Assembly (NCBI RefSeq): GCF_004798585.1 | Contig: NZ_PPXQ01000009.1 | Span: forward strand, 1-64,000 | Length of the DNA stretch: 64,000 nt | Origin: Massilia sp. Mn16-1_5 | GTDB taxonomy: Bacteria; Pseudomonadota; Gammaproteobacteria; Burkholderiales; Burkholderiaceae_D | Direction of reading: 5' to 3' | In this document: piece by piece, positions 15,724 through 24,622 of the stretch | Numbering within the stretch: the first letter of the stretch is position 1 | Layout: the number at the start of each line of letters is the position of its first letter | Program-made: the position numbers and the translations under genes | The notes under the pieces: model-generated | What the model was told of the DNA's origin: nothing | Database searches by the model: none | Seen by the model: the letters and a program-made list of their open reading frames with translations, nothing else

Positions 15724-17534
15724 AACACTTGGCCTCCTTCGGCCAGGGCTGGCATTTTTTTCAGGTGGATCGAGAACACGCTGCCGTGTCCGAGCTCGCT
15801 GTCGATCGTCAGGCGGCCGTGGTGCAGCTCGACGATCTGGTTGGTCAGATACAGGCCGAGGCCGTGGCCGCCGCGCTGTTCGGGCCCGGTCTCGCGCACG
15901 CGGAAGAATTTCTCGGTCACGTGTTCGCGGTCTTCCGGGGTCATGCCGATGCCGCTGTCGCGCACCGCGATGACGACATCGGCGTCGCCTTCCTCGGCGG
16001 CCAGCACCACGCTGCCGCCGGCCTGGTTGTACTTGATCGCGTTGTTCAGGAGGTTGTTCAGGGCGATGCGCAGCAGGTCCTTGTCGACCGAGACGGCGGC
16101 CAGGTCGCGCGCCACCTGCAGATCGAGGCGGATGCCGCGGCTTTCGGCGCGCGCACGGGCCTGCTGCCAGGCGTCGCGCAATAAATCGTCGAGCTTTACG
16201 CGGTGGCGTTCGGGCCGCATGCTGCCCATTTCCAGCTTGCTGACGTTCAGCAGGTTGTTGACGAGCGAAGTCATGCGCTCGACTTCGTCCTGGATCACGT
16301 TGATCGCTTCCACCCGCACCGCCGCGTCGACGCCGTCGTCGGCCAGCATCTCGCCGTACATGCCGATCACGTTCAGCGGCGATTTGAGTTCGTGCGCCAC
16401 GTGGGCAACGAAGTCATTGCCGGCCTGGCGCGCCAGGTGTTCGCGGGTGGCGTCGCGCAGCACGACCAGGGTGCCGTAGGCCATCGAGTGCCCCAGCAGC
16501 GCCTGGGCCGTGGCCCACAGCCGTTTATCGGGCACGCGCGCAGGATTGAATTCGATCGTCATCTGGCTGCGCGTATCGAGTCCGGCGCTGCGGAAACGCG
16601 CCAGCATCGCGCGCAGTTCGGGATCGCGGCACCAGGCTTCCACCGGTTGCGACAGCACCTCGGCCACCGGCACGCCCAGCAGCGGCTCGATCTTGCCGGT
16701 CGCGAAAGTCACTTCGCCGGCCGGATCCAGCACCAGCAGACCGTCCGGGAGGCATTGCAGCACCGCCTGCATTTTGTTGCTGCCGTATTCGAGCAGGCGG
16801 CCGCTGGCCATGCTGGCCACGCTTTCCTGTTCCAGCTCGCGGATGCGCGCGCTGGCCTGGTCGAGGTAGCGGTTCAGCTTATTCGCCAGGCCGCGCACGT
16901 CGGCATCGGCATCGGCAACGACCGCGGGCATGGTCTGCCCGGCGCCCACCGTACGCAGCTGCTCGCCGAGTGCGGCCAGCGGTGCCATCTCGCGTTTGAT
17001 CACCAGGTAAATGAGCGGCACCAGCAGGAACATGGCCAGCGCGATCAGCGCATAGAAGGGCAGGTCCTTCATGTCGAAAGGCGTGCGCGGCTCGAAGTAG
17101 CCGATGCGCACCTGCATTTTCTCTTCGGCGCTGGCCAGGGGACCGTGGAATTCGCGGATCGCGCGTCCGTTCTGGCCCGGCGGAATCGCGCGTTCGGCGA
17201 AACCGGTCAGCGCCAGCGGCGCGCTTGGGGGCACGATGGCGCCGGCGCTGGCCACTTCAACCAGGTTGCGGCCGTTGTCGAGGCTGACGGCGGCATACGC
17301 GAAATCGGGATTGTCGCGGTAGGCCAGGATCGAATCGAGCACGCCGGGCGCGCCCTTGGCGGGCACCAGCACCGGTACCGGCAGTGCCGCCAGCGAGCGC
17401 ACCATGCCCAGGCCCTGGGCCCGTACCTGCTCGGCGTGTTCCGTTTGCTGGCGCTGCAGCAGCAGCGTCACGACCAGTGCGATCACTGCCAGCATGGAGC
17501 CAACGAGAATCAGGCCGATCCGGTTATTTTTCAT
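15720..17534 (-). CDS. Membrane sensor histidine kinase (HAMP-PAS-HisKA-HATPase)
   Basis: A 604-residue kinase. It has a first membrane segment (about 7-27), a periplasmic sensor region (30-157), a second membrane segment (158-180), HAMP (180-235), and a PAS-like domain (250-365). HisKA follows with His381 (HVAHELKSPLN), then an HATPase domain with NNLLNNAIKYNQ (N box), DSGIGMTPEDREH (G1) and RGGHGLGLYL (G2). It is the first gene of the pilus run and partners the receiver encoded next. The sensed signal is unknown. The start ATG 17534 faces a divergent 253-base intergenic region. Confidence 0.9.
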   Translation of the reverse strand: MKNNRIGLILVGSMLAVIALVVTLLLQRQQTEHAEQVRAQGLGMVRSLAALPVPVLVPAKGAPGVLDSILAYRDNPDFAYAAVSLDNGRNLVEVASAGAIVPPSAPLALTGFAERAIPPGQNGRAIREFHGPLASAEEKMQVRIGYFEPRTPFDMKDLPFYALIALAMFLLVPLIYLVIKREMAPLAALGEQLRTVGAGQTMPAVVADADADVRGLANKLNRYLDQASARIRELEQESVASMASGRLLEYGSNKMQAVLQCLPDGLLVLDPAGEVTFATGKIEPLLGVPVAEVLSQPVEAWCRDPELRAMLARFRSAGLDTRSQMTIEFNPARVPDKRLWATAQALLGHSMAYGTLVVLRDATREHLARQAGNDFVAHVAHELKSPLNVIGMYGEMLADDGVDAAVRVEAINVIQDEVERMTSLVNNLLNVSKLEMGSMRPERHRVKLDDLLRDAWQQARARAESRGIRLDLQVARDLAAVSVDKDLLRIALNNLLNNAIKYNQAGGSVVLAAEEGDADVVIAVRDSGIGMTPEDREHVTEKFFRVRETGPEQRGGHGLGLYLTNQIVELHHGRLTIDSELGHGSVFSIHLKKMPALAEGGQVL

Positions 17535-17787
17535 ATGGGCGGTCCTTCCGGGCGAGTGGGCAGGTCGGCAAAAAGTAGTGGGGGAAGCGTCAGACTATAG
17601 TTGAAAATTTCTTCAAGGAAAATAACATTCTGCTTAGATCGCCTGTCCGGTCAAGTTTTTGTCGATACCAGTACACACTTCCGGACAAAATGCGAAGTTT
17701 CAGCGCGGCATGCCGGCGCACTGTGGAACAGGGCCGCCAGGCCATCCGCGCTATAGTGATAACAAGCAGACATCATCCTTCAGAGAC
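17535..17787. promoter_or_regulatory. Divergent intergenic region between the pilus operon and the SUV3 helicase
   Basis: This 253-base gap holds an AT-rich patch (about 17590-17635) unlike its surroundings. On the minus strand TATAGT (17599-17594) is a plausible -10 for the pilus operon, but no good -35 sits at 16-18 bases. No tRNA, hairpin or small ORF is convincing here. I infer that both divergent promoters lie in it. Confidence 0.35.
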
Positions 17788-19776
17788 ATGAGCAATTCAC
17801 GCTACGACACCCTTGATAACGACACCGGCGACGAGGACGCCTTCCTCGAACGCGAACTCGGCCTGGCCGAGCGCGGCATCGAACTGGTCAAAATGGAAGG
17901 GCGGGTCTTCCTGCGCTTTGCCGGCGAAGTGAAATACGAGGGTTTGCGGGTGTCCTACGCGCTGGTGCCGGCGCGCGGCGTGCTGGCCAAGCCGAGTAAA
18001 TGGCGCAAGATGGATCTCGTCGCGCGGCGCGAACTGATCGAGGAACGCACCTCCGACAAGGCCATCGCCGAACTGCAGCTCGATGCCGAGGAGTTCGTGC
18101 GCGACATCGCCGAACAGGCCGACGACGCCGGTTTCGATCCGCGCGCTTTTCTGGGCGTGCTGGATGAACTGGAAACCTCGGAGCCGGCCGAATACGTGTT
18201 CGAACGCATCCGCCAGCGCCTCGAGCACGCCATCGAGCGCGAGCAGGAGGAGCGCCACGCCGCCCGCACCAAGGAAAGCATCAATCTCGCTGAATACCCG
18301 GAATCCTTCGAGGTTGCCAGCCGCATGCAGCGTAAATTCATCGCCCTGCTGGGACCGACGAATTCCGGTAAAACCCACCGCGCGATGGAAGCGCTGGCGA
18401 AGGCGGCCAGCGGCGCTTATCTCGCTCCCTTGCGCCTGCTGGCGCTGGAAAACTACGAACGCCTGCAAGCGGCCCGCCCGCACGGCGAAGCTTTAAAAGT
18501 GAGCTTGATCACGGGCGAGGAGCGGCGCGTGGTCGAGGGCAGCACCCACGTGGCCAGCACGGTCGAGATGCTGGACAGTAAAACGCCGATTGAAGTGGCC
18601 GTGATCGACGAAATCCAGATGCTGGCCGACCGCGACCGCGGCGCCGCCTGGACCGCCGCCGTTTGCGGCGCGCCGGCCTCCACTGTCTACCTGGTCGGCG
18701 CCCCGGAAGCGCGCCGTGCGATCGAGGCGCTGGCCGAACGGCTGGAAGTGCCACTCGAGGTGCATGTGCTGAAACGCATGGCGCCGCTGGCGATGGAACC
18801 GTCGCCGGTCCGTAAACTGTCGAACTTGCGCCGCGGCGACGCCGTGATCGCCTTCTCTCGGCGCGAGGTGCTGATGTGGCGCGACATGATCACCGAGAAG
18901 GGCTTGTCGGTCGCCACCGTCTACGGCAACCTGTCTCCGGAAGTGCGCCGTGCCCAGGCCGAGCGTTTTAGAGAGGGGCAGGCCGACATCGTGGTCGGTA
19001 CCGACGCCCTGGCCATGGGGCTGAATATGCCGATCGCGCGCATCGTGATGACGACGGCGGTGAAATACAACGGCTATGAAGAGGAAGAGATCTCGGCGGC
19101 GCTGGCCAAGCAGATCGCCGGCCGCGCCGGACGCTACGGCGTGCACGAAGAGGGTTTTGTCGCCGGCTACGACGACGACACCCACGAGGTGATGCGGGCG
19201 CTGATGAAGGAAAAGATCCCGCCGGTGCCGGCCAGCGGTTTCGCCGTCGCCCCCTCGCTCGAACAGTTACACAGGATCTCCTCGGTGACGGGTGAAACCT
19301 CATTGGTAAAGCTGCTGCGCCGGTTTGTGCACAACATCGACGTGCCGGACGGTTTTTTCTATCCGCGCATTACGGAAGACCAGAACGAACGCGCCGAATG
19401 GCTCGACACCCTCGACCTGACGGTGGCCGAAAAATTCATGCTGTCGCTGGTGCCGATCTCGAGCCGGGTGCCGATGCTGCAAAGCGCCTGGGAACACTGG
19501 GCGCTCTCTCTGGCGAAGAAAAAGGTGTCCAAGTTGACGCCGCATCCGGAAGGCCTGTTCTGGAAGAACCTGCAGGAAGTCGAGGACACCTGCCGCATGT
19601 ATTCGGCCTATGCCTGGCTCGGCTACCGCGCGCCGGACTATTTCCCGAGCATCGAGGAAGCCCAGCAACTGGCGCGCGAGGCCTCCGAGCGGGTGGATGC
19701 GCTCTTACAGCAGCAGAACGCGGCCACGCGTAAGCGCCATGCGGGGAATGCGCACAAGCAGAAGCGGCGCGCATAA
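17788..19776 (+). CDS. SUV3-family DExH RNA helicase
   Basis: A 662-residue helicase resembling mitochondrial SUV3 more than the common bacterial DEAD-box proteins. Residues 1-180 form a charged N-terminal domain. Walker A is GPTNSGKTH (189-197), followed by YLAPLRLLALEN (motif Ia), DEIQ (274-277, motif II), FSRREVL, and IAGRAGRYG (motif VI). The C-terminal part (about 520-610) is SUV3-like, and the tail is basic (KRHAGNAHKQKRRA). Eukaryotic SUV3 unwinds RNA for the degradosome; the bacterial role is not clear. ATG 17788 is chosen because the family similarity begins there; an in-frame upstream start at 17659 lies in non-coding-like sequence. Confidence 0.85.
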   Translation: MSNSRYDTLDNDTGDEDAFLERELGLAERGIELVKMEGRVFLRFAGEVKYEGLRVSYALVPARGVLAKPSKWRKMDLVARRELIEERTSDKAIAELQLDAEEFVRDIAEQADDAGFDPRAFLGVLDELETSEPAEYVFERIRQRLEHAIEREQEERHAARTKESINLAEYPESFEVASRMQRKFIALLGPTNSGKTHRAMEALAKAASGAYLAPLRLLALENYERLQAARPHGEALKVSLITGEERRVVEGSTHVASTVEMLDSKTPIEVAVIDEIQMLADRDRGAAWTAAVCGAPASTVYLVGAPEARRAIEALAERLEVPLEVHVLKRMAPLAMEPSPVRKLSNLRRGDAVIAFSRREVLMWRDMITEKGLSVATVYGNLSPEVRRAQAERFREGQADIVVGTDALAMGLNMPIARIVMTTAVKYNGYEEEEISAALAKQIAGRAGRYGVHEEGFVAGYDDDTHEVMRALMKEKIPPVPASGFAVAPSLEQLHRISSVTGETSLVKLLRRFVHNIDVPDGFFYPRITEDQNERAEWLDTLDLTVAEKFMLSLVPISSRVPMLQSAWEHWALSLAKKKVSKLTPHPEGLFWKNLQEVEDTCRMYSAYAWLGYRAPDYFPSIEEAQQLAREASERVDALLQQQNAATRKRHAGNAHKQKRRA

Positions 19777-19862
19777 TGGAACGGTGCAGACGCTGGCCGC
19801 CTTCCGGCAGCCCGCGCCTGCCCGGTGTAGGATGTCGGATTCGCCACTCCGGATAAACCAAC

Positions 19863-20282
19863 ATGAGCACTGCACCTACCCTGGAAGCTTTTAATCAGCG
19901 CGGCGTCGGCACCTTGCCCGGCTACCTCGGCATCGAGATCCTCGAGGTCGGTCACCAGACCCTGACCGCCCAGCTGCCGATCAAGCCGCACCACCTGGCG
20001 CCGAACGGCTACCTGCACGCCGGCAGCGTGGTAACGCTGGCCGATACGGCCGCCGGCTATGCCTGCATCGCCAGCCTGCCCGAAGGCGCCCAGAGTTTTA
20101 CGACGATCGAATTGAAGTCGAACCATTTCAGCACCGCGCGCGAGGGCACGATCGTCGCCGTGGCCAGCCTGGTGCATGGCGGACGCACGACCCAGGTGTG
20201 GGACGTGAAGGTGACGGACAAGAGCAATGGCAAGACGATTGCCCTGTTCCGCTGCACCCAGATGATTCTTTATCCTAAATAA
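19863..20282 (+). CDS. PaaI-like hotdog-fold thioesterase
   Basis: A 139-residue protein with the hotdog thioesterase pattern: GYLGIEILEVGHQTLTAQLP, HHLAPNGYLHAGSVVTLADT (the segment around the catalytic residues, ending in Asp) and the strand IELKSNHFSTAREGT. PaaI/YbgC-like enzymes hydrolyse acyl-CoA thioesters in the cytoplasm; the substrate cannot be told from sequence. It follows the helicase gene on the same strand with an 86-base gap and converges with a lipoprotein gene seven bases beyond its stop. Confidence 0.85.
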   Translation: MSTAPTLEAFNQRGVGTLPGYLGIEILEVGHQTLTAQLPIKPHHLAPNGYLHAGSVVTLADTAAGYACIASLPEGAQSFTTIELKSNHFSTAREGTIVAVASLVHGGRTTQVWDVKVTDKSNGKTIALFRCTQMILYPK

Positions 20283-20289
20283 GCCAGAT

Positions 20290-20931
20290 TCAAGGCGAGG
20301 GCGGCACGCAGGCTGCGGCAACACCTGCCGCGGTGCCCCCCACTGCATGCAGGTCGGACGGCGGCTTGCCGTTGCCGACCAGGATGGCCGGCTGGCCTTT
20401 ATAGGTGAGCGTCAATTCCTCACCGGCGTAGTTGGCGAGCGCCTTCGGCACGAAGATGGCGAAGCGGTAGTTCAGGTCGGGATAAAAGCCGCTATGAAAC
20501 ACCTGCTCGGGCGGCCCTTCCTGAATTTCGGCGGCGACCGCGTCGAGGATGGGCATGGTGTCGCCCGTATTGTTCAGGTCCAGCTGGCCCTGGTAACGCA
20601 GCGAATAGGGCGGCAGGCCGCCGTATTCTTTCCCCTCGTGGCGTACGCGAAAGCCGTTGACGCTGTAGTGAAAACCGCGCTGCGCATGCTCGTTGACGTC
20701 GACATTGCACAGCACGAAGATGGCCCAGAAGCCCTGGGAATCGACCGGGGACAGGTAGCCGACGCGGTACAGCGCGGCCGACAGCGGGATTGGATTGGTG
20801 AAGCGGATTTCGTGGGCATTCGCGACATGCTGGTAATGCAGCACAGCGACCGCCTTCGGCTTTGGACCGGCGCAGGCGGCCAGCGCGAGCAGCGCCGCTG
20901 ACGTTCCTATCCTGCGTAAACAGTGTCCCAT
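20290..20931 (-). CDS. Lipoprotein of unknown function
   Basis: A 213-residue protein. ATG 20931 is preceded by AAAGGAGA at normal spacing, which decides this start over the longer frame. A lipoprotein signal peptide is present (lipobox LAAC at about 17-20). The mature part has no domain that I recognise. Visible features are a beta-rich, aromatic-rich central part (YRVGYLSPVDSQGFWAIFVL, PYSLRYQGQLDLNN) and a Gly/Ala-rich tail ending PPSP. The following 183 bases up to the TlpA-like gene contain no gene I can support. Confidence 0.7.
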   Translation of the reverse strand: MGHCLRRIGTSAALLALAACAGPKPKAVAVLHYQHVANAHEIRFTNPIPLSAALYRVGYLSPVDSQGFWAIFVLCNVDVNEHAQRGFHYSVNGFRVRHEGKEYGGLPPYSLRYQGQLDLNNTGDTMPILDAVAAEIQEGPPEQVFHSGFYPDLNYRFAIFVPKALANYAGEELTLTYKGQPAILVGNGKPPSDLHAVGGTAAGVAAACVPPSP

Positions 20932-21114
20932 CGCATCTCCTTTGCGCATGGCCGCCTGCGCCTGCGAATGCATCAAGCTTGGCCTCTTGCGGCACCGTCG
21001 GCTTGAGCTAAGTCAGGCGTGCTGTGGCGTGTTTGCCATCGATGCTGCCATGCATATAACTCAGTGTAATGACAGAAGCGCATCGCGGCAAGGCGAGCAC
21101 GGCCAGGGAAAGCC

Positions 21115-21633
21115 TCAGCCGGCTGCCGTCAGCGCCTTTTGCAGGAGAGCATGCACCTCCTTGAAATCGGGCTCGCCGACATAGCGCTTGAGGATGCTGC
21201 CATCCTTGCCGATCACGAAGGTGGTGGGAGTCAGGGTGACGTCGCCGAAGGATTTGGCGATATTTCCGCCCGCATCGAGGGCGACGGTGAAGGGGAGCTT
21301 TCTCGTCTCGGTGAAATTCAGGACGTAGTTCGGCGGATCGTACTGCATGGCGATCGCCACGAATTCCAGTCCTTGCCCCTTGAACTTGTTGTAGGTGTCG
21401 ACCATGGCCGGCATCTCTTTGACGCAAGTGACGCAGGAGGTCGCCCAGAAATTGACCATCACGACCTTGCCGCGCAGGTCGGCGGTGCTGATCTTGTCGC
21501 CGGCGATGCTGATGAAGGTCACCTGGGGCGCCTGTTCGGCCTTGCCGAAGGTAGCATAGCCGACGCCCGCCAGCGCCAGCACAAGGGCGCCGATGGCGGC
21601 AGGTTTGATCCAGGAAGATAGTCTGGCAGTCAT
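21115..21633 (-). CDS. TlpA-like membrane-anchored thioredoxin-fold protein
   Basis: A 172-residue protein with one N-terminal membrane segment (about 9-28) and a periplasmic AhpC/TSA-thioredoxin domain. The active site is CVTC (67-70, in NFWATSCVTCVKEMP), with the cis-Pro motif TLTPTTFVIG. TlpA/ResA-like proteins reduce periplasmic disulfides, for example in cytochrome maturation. The Val-Thr pair between the cysteines differs from the CPPC or CEPC of characterised ResA/TlpA proteins and may shift the redox potential. It is transcribed away from the dolP terminator. Confidence 0.85.
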   Translation of the reverse strand: MTARLSSWIKPAAIGALVLALAGVGYATFGKAEQAPQVTFISIAGDKISTADLRGKVVMVNFWATSCVTCVKEMPAMVDTYNKFKGQGLEFVAIAMQYDPPNYVLNFTETRKLPFTVALDAGGNIAKSFGDVTLTPTTFVIGKDGSILKRYVGEPDFKEVHALLQKALTAAG

Positions 21634-21644
21634 GGCGCTAGCGA

Positions 21645-21670
21645 TAAAAAAAGCGGGACCGCAGTCCCGC
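21645..21670 (-). terminator. Rho-independent terminator after dolP
   Basis: On the minus strand GCGGGACT/AGTCCCGC (21670-21653) forms a tight stem followed by a run of seven T (21652 downward). It lies six bases after the dolP stop. Confidence 0.9.
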
Positions 21671-21675
21671 CAGGA

Positions 21676-22311
21676 TTACAGGGCGACCGACGAGGTGTTC
21701 GGGTACTGCGTGCGCAGTTCCTCTTCGGTGATGTATTCAAAAATTTTCACGACGCGCTGCACGCCCGAGACGCTCTGGGCGATCTTCGCTGCCAGGTCGC
21801 CTTCGCGCTGGGTCACGCGGCCCATCAGGTACACGGTACCGCGCTCGGTGACCACCTTGAACGAGGTCGCCGAGATCGTTTTCATTTCGACCAGGCTGCC
21901 CTTGACGTTACCCGTGATCAGGGCGTCCGAGGAACGCGAGGTATAGCTCGACGGGCCGGCGACGACCAGTTCGTTGATGACGGAGACGACGTTCTCGATG
22001 CCGCGCACTTCGCGCTCGACGGCGGCCTTCATGGCTTCGTCGCGCACTTCGCCGGTGAGCAGCACCTTGCGGTTGTAGCTGGCGATGTTCACGTGGCCGG
22101 CGCTGCCGACGATCTTCGGTACTTGCACCTCGGCCTTGACCGTGATCGACTTGTCCTCGGTCTGTGCACCCAGCGTGCGGCGGTCCATGGTGGCGGCCGC
22201 ACCCATGGCGGCGCCGCCGACGACCAGCGGCACGCAGCCCTGCAGCGAGCCGATCAGGGCTGCGCACAGGACGGCTTTTGCCAGGGAGCCATTCAGGCCG
22301 GGTTTATTCAT
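21676..22311 (-). CDS. dolP: Dual BON-domain outer-membrane lipoprotein DolP (YraP)
   Basis: A 211-residue lipoprotein (lipobox LQGC at about 23-26) with two BON domains. The first is around [20 protein letters not shown] and the second around [20 protein letters not shown]. DolP supports outer-membrane integrity and binds anionic phospholipids at division sites. It overlaps the diaA stop by eight bases and ends the yraN-diaA-dolP order familiar from beta- and gammaproteobacteria. A Gly/Ala-rich stretch directly follows the lipid-modified Cys. Confidence 0.9.
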   Translation of the reverse strand: MNKPGLNGSLAKAVLCAALIGSLQGCVPLVVGGAAMGAAATMDRRTLGAQTEDKSITVKAEVQVPKIVGSAGHVNIASYNRKVLLTGEVRDEAMKAAVEREVRGIENVVSVINELVVAGPSSYTSRSSDALITGNVKGSLVEMKTISATSFKVVTERGTVYLMGRVTQREGDLAAKIAQSVSGVQRVVKIFEYITEEELRTQYPNTSSVAL

Positions 22312-22900
22312 TCTCGTCTCCTCCGAAAAGCGCGACGTCGATGCCGTCGCAAATAGCGTGAATCGCGACCAGGTGCACTTCCTGGATGCGCGCGGTACGG
22401 CTGTGCGCCACGTTGATGTGCACGTCGGCGTCGGTCAGCAGCTTGGCCAGCGCGCCGCCGTCCTTGCCGGTGAAGGCGACGATGCGCATCTCGCGCTCGA
22501 GCGCCGCTTCGACGGCGGCCAGCACGTTGGCCGAATTGCCCGAAGTCGAGATCGCCAGCAGGATGTCGCCGGCCTGGCCGAAGGCCTGCACCTGCTTCGA
22601 GAAAATCTCGCGGTAGCTGTAGTCGTTGGCGACGGCCGTCAGGATCGAGGTGTCGGTGGTCAGCGCGATGGCCGGCAGCGGGAAGCGCTCGCGCTCGAAG
22701 CGGCCGACCAGCTCGGCAGCGAAGTGCTGGCAGTCGGCGGCGGAACCGCCGTTACCGCAGGCCAGGATCTTGTTGCCGTTGGACAGGGCGCTGAACATCA
22801 GTTCAATCGCCTGCGAAATGGGTTGAGACAGAGCCGCGGCCGACTTCAGCTTCAGGTCGGCGCTCTCCTGGAAGTGAGCGAGGATGCGTTGAGTGTTCAT
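22304..22900 (-). CDS. diaA: SIS-domain protein DiaA/GmhA-like
   Basis: A 198-residue protein of the phosphoheptose isomerase/DiaA group. The SIS domain shows [20 protein letters not shown] (52-71 approx.) and [10 protein letters not shown]. In E. coli the gene at this position (between yraN and dolP) encodes DiaA, which binds DnaA at initiation; GmhA makes heptose phosphate for LPS. Sequence alone does not separate the two well, and the neighbourhood favours DiaA. A 77-base gap with no feature separates it from yraN. Confidence 0.85.
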   Translation of the reverse strand: MNTQRILAHFQESADLKLKSAAALSQPISQAIELMFSALSNGNKILACGNGGSAADCQHFAAELVGRFERERFPLPAIALTTDTSILTAVANDYSYREIFSKQVQAFGQAGDILLAISTSGNSANVLAAVEAALEREMRIVAFTGKDGGALAKLLTDADVHINVAHSRTARIQEVHLVAIHAICDGIDVALFGGDENE

Positions 22901-22977
22901 AGCCGACGATTATAGTGTAGTAGGGAGTCCGGGCGGCAAAGCAATGTAAAGTTTGCTTACAAAACCGGAGTGGATTG

Positions 22978-23337
22978 TCAAACTTGAATCGCGTCGCGCA
23001 GCCACTCGAGCTGGTCGCCGTCGATGGCGACGACGTCGAAGCGGCAGGGCGGAACATGGGGCAGGCGCTGCAGGTAGACCTGGGCGGCCCGTATCAGCCT
23101 GCGGATTTTCTGGGGAGTGATGCTGGCGGCGGCTCCGCCATGGCGGCGGTCGGCGCGCTGGCGCACTTCGACGAAGACCAGCGCTTCACCGTCGCGCATG
23201 ATCAGGTCGATTTCGCCGCCTTTACAGGTGAAATTGGCAACGACGAGCACCAGGCCGTGGCGGCGCAGGTAGCGCAGCGCGGTCTGCTCCCAGTCGCGGC
23301 CTTGCGCCTGCTTCTCCGAGAGCTTGACCGGGTCCAT
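22978..23337 (-). CDS. yraN: YraN family endonuclease-like protein
   Basis: A 119-residue UPF0102/YraN protein with the nuclease-like core of that family: GRDWEQTALRYLRRHGL, NFTCKGGEIDLIMRDGEALV and FVEVRQRADRRHGG. The spaced E/D-E-Q/K residues resemble the PD-(D/E)XK fold. Its cellular role is unknown. ATG 23337 is chosen: it lies one base after the lpoA stop and the family similarity starts soon after, while the longer frame overlaps lpoA. Confidence 0.9.
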   Translation of the reverse strand: MDPVKLSEKQAQGRDWEQTALRYLRRHGLVLVVANFTCKGGEIDLIMRDGEALVFVEVRQRADRRHGGAAASITPQKIRRLIRAAQVYLQRLPHVPPCRFDVVAIDGDQLEWLRDAIQV

Positions 23338-23338
23338 G

Positions 23339-24610
23339 TCATTGTCCGGCGACCGTTTCGAAACCGATGCCGTCGCGGTAGACGGCGGCCGCCTCGCTGC
23401 GTCGCAGCGACCAGGCGCCATTGTTCTGGCGTACCGACAGGCGTCCGGTGACGCCGTCCAGCGTGAAATTCGTGCCCGGTTGCTGGGCCAGGGTGCGCGC
23501 GATCTGGAAGGCGTCGATGCCGAGCGCGTACAGGCGCTGCATGTCGAGCGACTCGCTGTCGACCGGGCGCGGATAGACCATCACGGCCGGATGGTCCGGC
23601 TGCACCGTCCAGGGCAGGTCGACCAGGCGCACGCCGTCGAGTTCCGGCACACCCATGCCCGGGGAACGGCCCGGATTGGCGGCCGAGATCGCATAGGTCG
23701 GCAGCGAGGTGCCGAGCGCGCTGCGCACCTGGCGCAGGGCGCCGGCGTCGAGCGCGGCAAACACGAGTTCCGGACGGTCGATCGCCAGGCGCGAACGCAG
23801 TTCGGCCAGGGCGGTGGCGTCGACGTAGCCATCGAGGATCGGCAATTCGGCCGTCGCGTTGTTGCGGCCCAGGCGGGCCCAGCGCGCGGCAAAGGCACCG
23901 GCGGTGCGCTGCTGCCAGGCGGCTTTGCCGCTCAGCACGAGCGCGCGTCCCATCGGGTGTTCCTGCGCGGCCCAGTCGGCCGCTTGCCGCGCTTCTTCTT
24001 CCACCGACAGGCCGACCACCAGCATCTGCGGCGGCAGCGGGCGCTCGGTTTGCGGATGGTTCAGGGCGATGGTCGGTTTGCTGACCGCGTTGCTGGCGAC
24101 GATCGCCGCCACGCTCGAGCGCGCCAGGGGACCGACGACGATGTCGTTCTGCTGGGCCGCGCGTGCATAGGCTTCCAGGGTCGACTCGGGAGAGTCGCCG
24201 CTCGGGACCACGTTGACTTCGATGCCATTGCGGTCGCGTTCATGGCCGGCCATAAAACCGGCGCGCACGGCCTCGGCGGCCTGGCCGAGGGCAGGGGACT
24301 GCAGCGGCAACAGCAGGGCGATACGCGCCGTGCCGGCCGCGGGCCTGGCCTGGGATTGCGGGGTACCGGTACCCGGATACAGTTCCACGGGGGAGGTGCG
24401 GGTTTCGGAAGCCGGCGCCCGGGTGGGCGTTTCCGGCGGCGGCGCCGGTGGCAGCGCCCTTGTGTTTGGCTCGGCGGGCGCGCACAATCCGCCCGGTACG
24501 CCGCAACCCAGGTCGGGTGGCATCGGGGTGCTGCAGCCTGCAAACATGCCGGCTGCGCTGACTGCCAGCAGGCCCCTCATCACATTTGAATTAAGACTTT
24601 TTAAGAGCAT
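23339..24610 (-). CDS. lpoA: Penicillin-binding protein activator LpoA-like lipoprotein
   Basis: A 423-residue lipoprotein (MFAGCS lipobox about 26 residues in) with a Pro/Ala-rich linker and a periplasmic-binding-protein-like C-terminal domain (IALLLPLQSPALGQAAEAVR, then NDIVVGPLARSSVAAIVAS). It belongs to the YraM/LppC family; E. coli LpoA activates PBP1A from the outer membrane. ATG 24610 has AGGA at good spacing. The next in-frame ATG (24580) would give a shorter signal peptide but has no RBS. Only 12 bases separate it from the divergent rsmI start. It is shorter than E. coli LpoA because the N-terminal TPR domain is absent. Confidence 0.88.
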   Translation of the reverse strand: MLLKSLNSNVMRGLLAVSAAGMFAGCSTPMPPDLGCGVPGGLCAPAEPNTRALPPAPPPETPTRAPASETRTSPVELYPGTGTPQSQARPAAGTARIALLLPLQSPALGQAAEAVRAGFMAGHERDRNGIEVNVVPSGDSPESTLEAYARAAQQNDIVVGPLARSSVAAIVASNAVSKPTIALNHPQTERPLPPQMLVVGLSVEEEARQAADWAAQEHPMGRALVLSGKAAWQQRTAGAFAARWARLGRNNATAELPILDGYVDATALAELRSRLAIDRPELVFAALDAGALRQVRSALGTSLPTYAISAANPGRSPGMGVPELDGVRLVDLPWTVQPDHPAVMVYPRPVDSESLDMQRLYALGIDAFQIARTLAQQPGTNFTLDGVTGRLSVRQNNGAWSLRRSEAAAVYRDGIGFETVAGQ

Positions 24611-24622
24611 CGTATCCTCAAC

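Noticed and set aside
17659-17787. Upstream in-frame start for the SUV3 helicase
   Set aside because: The added 43 residues fall in AT-rich, promoter-like sequence and show no family similarity.
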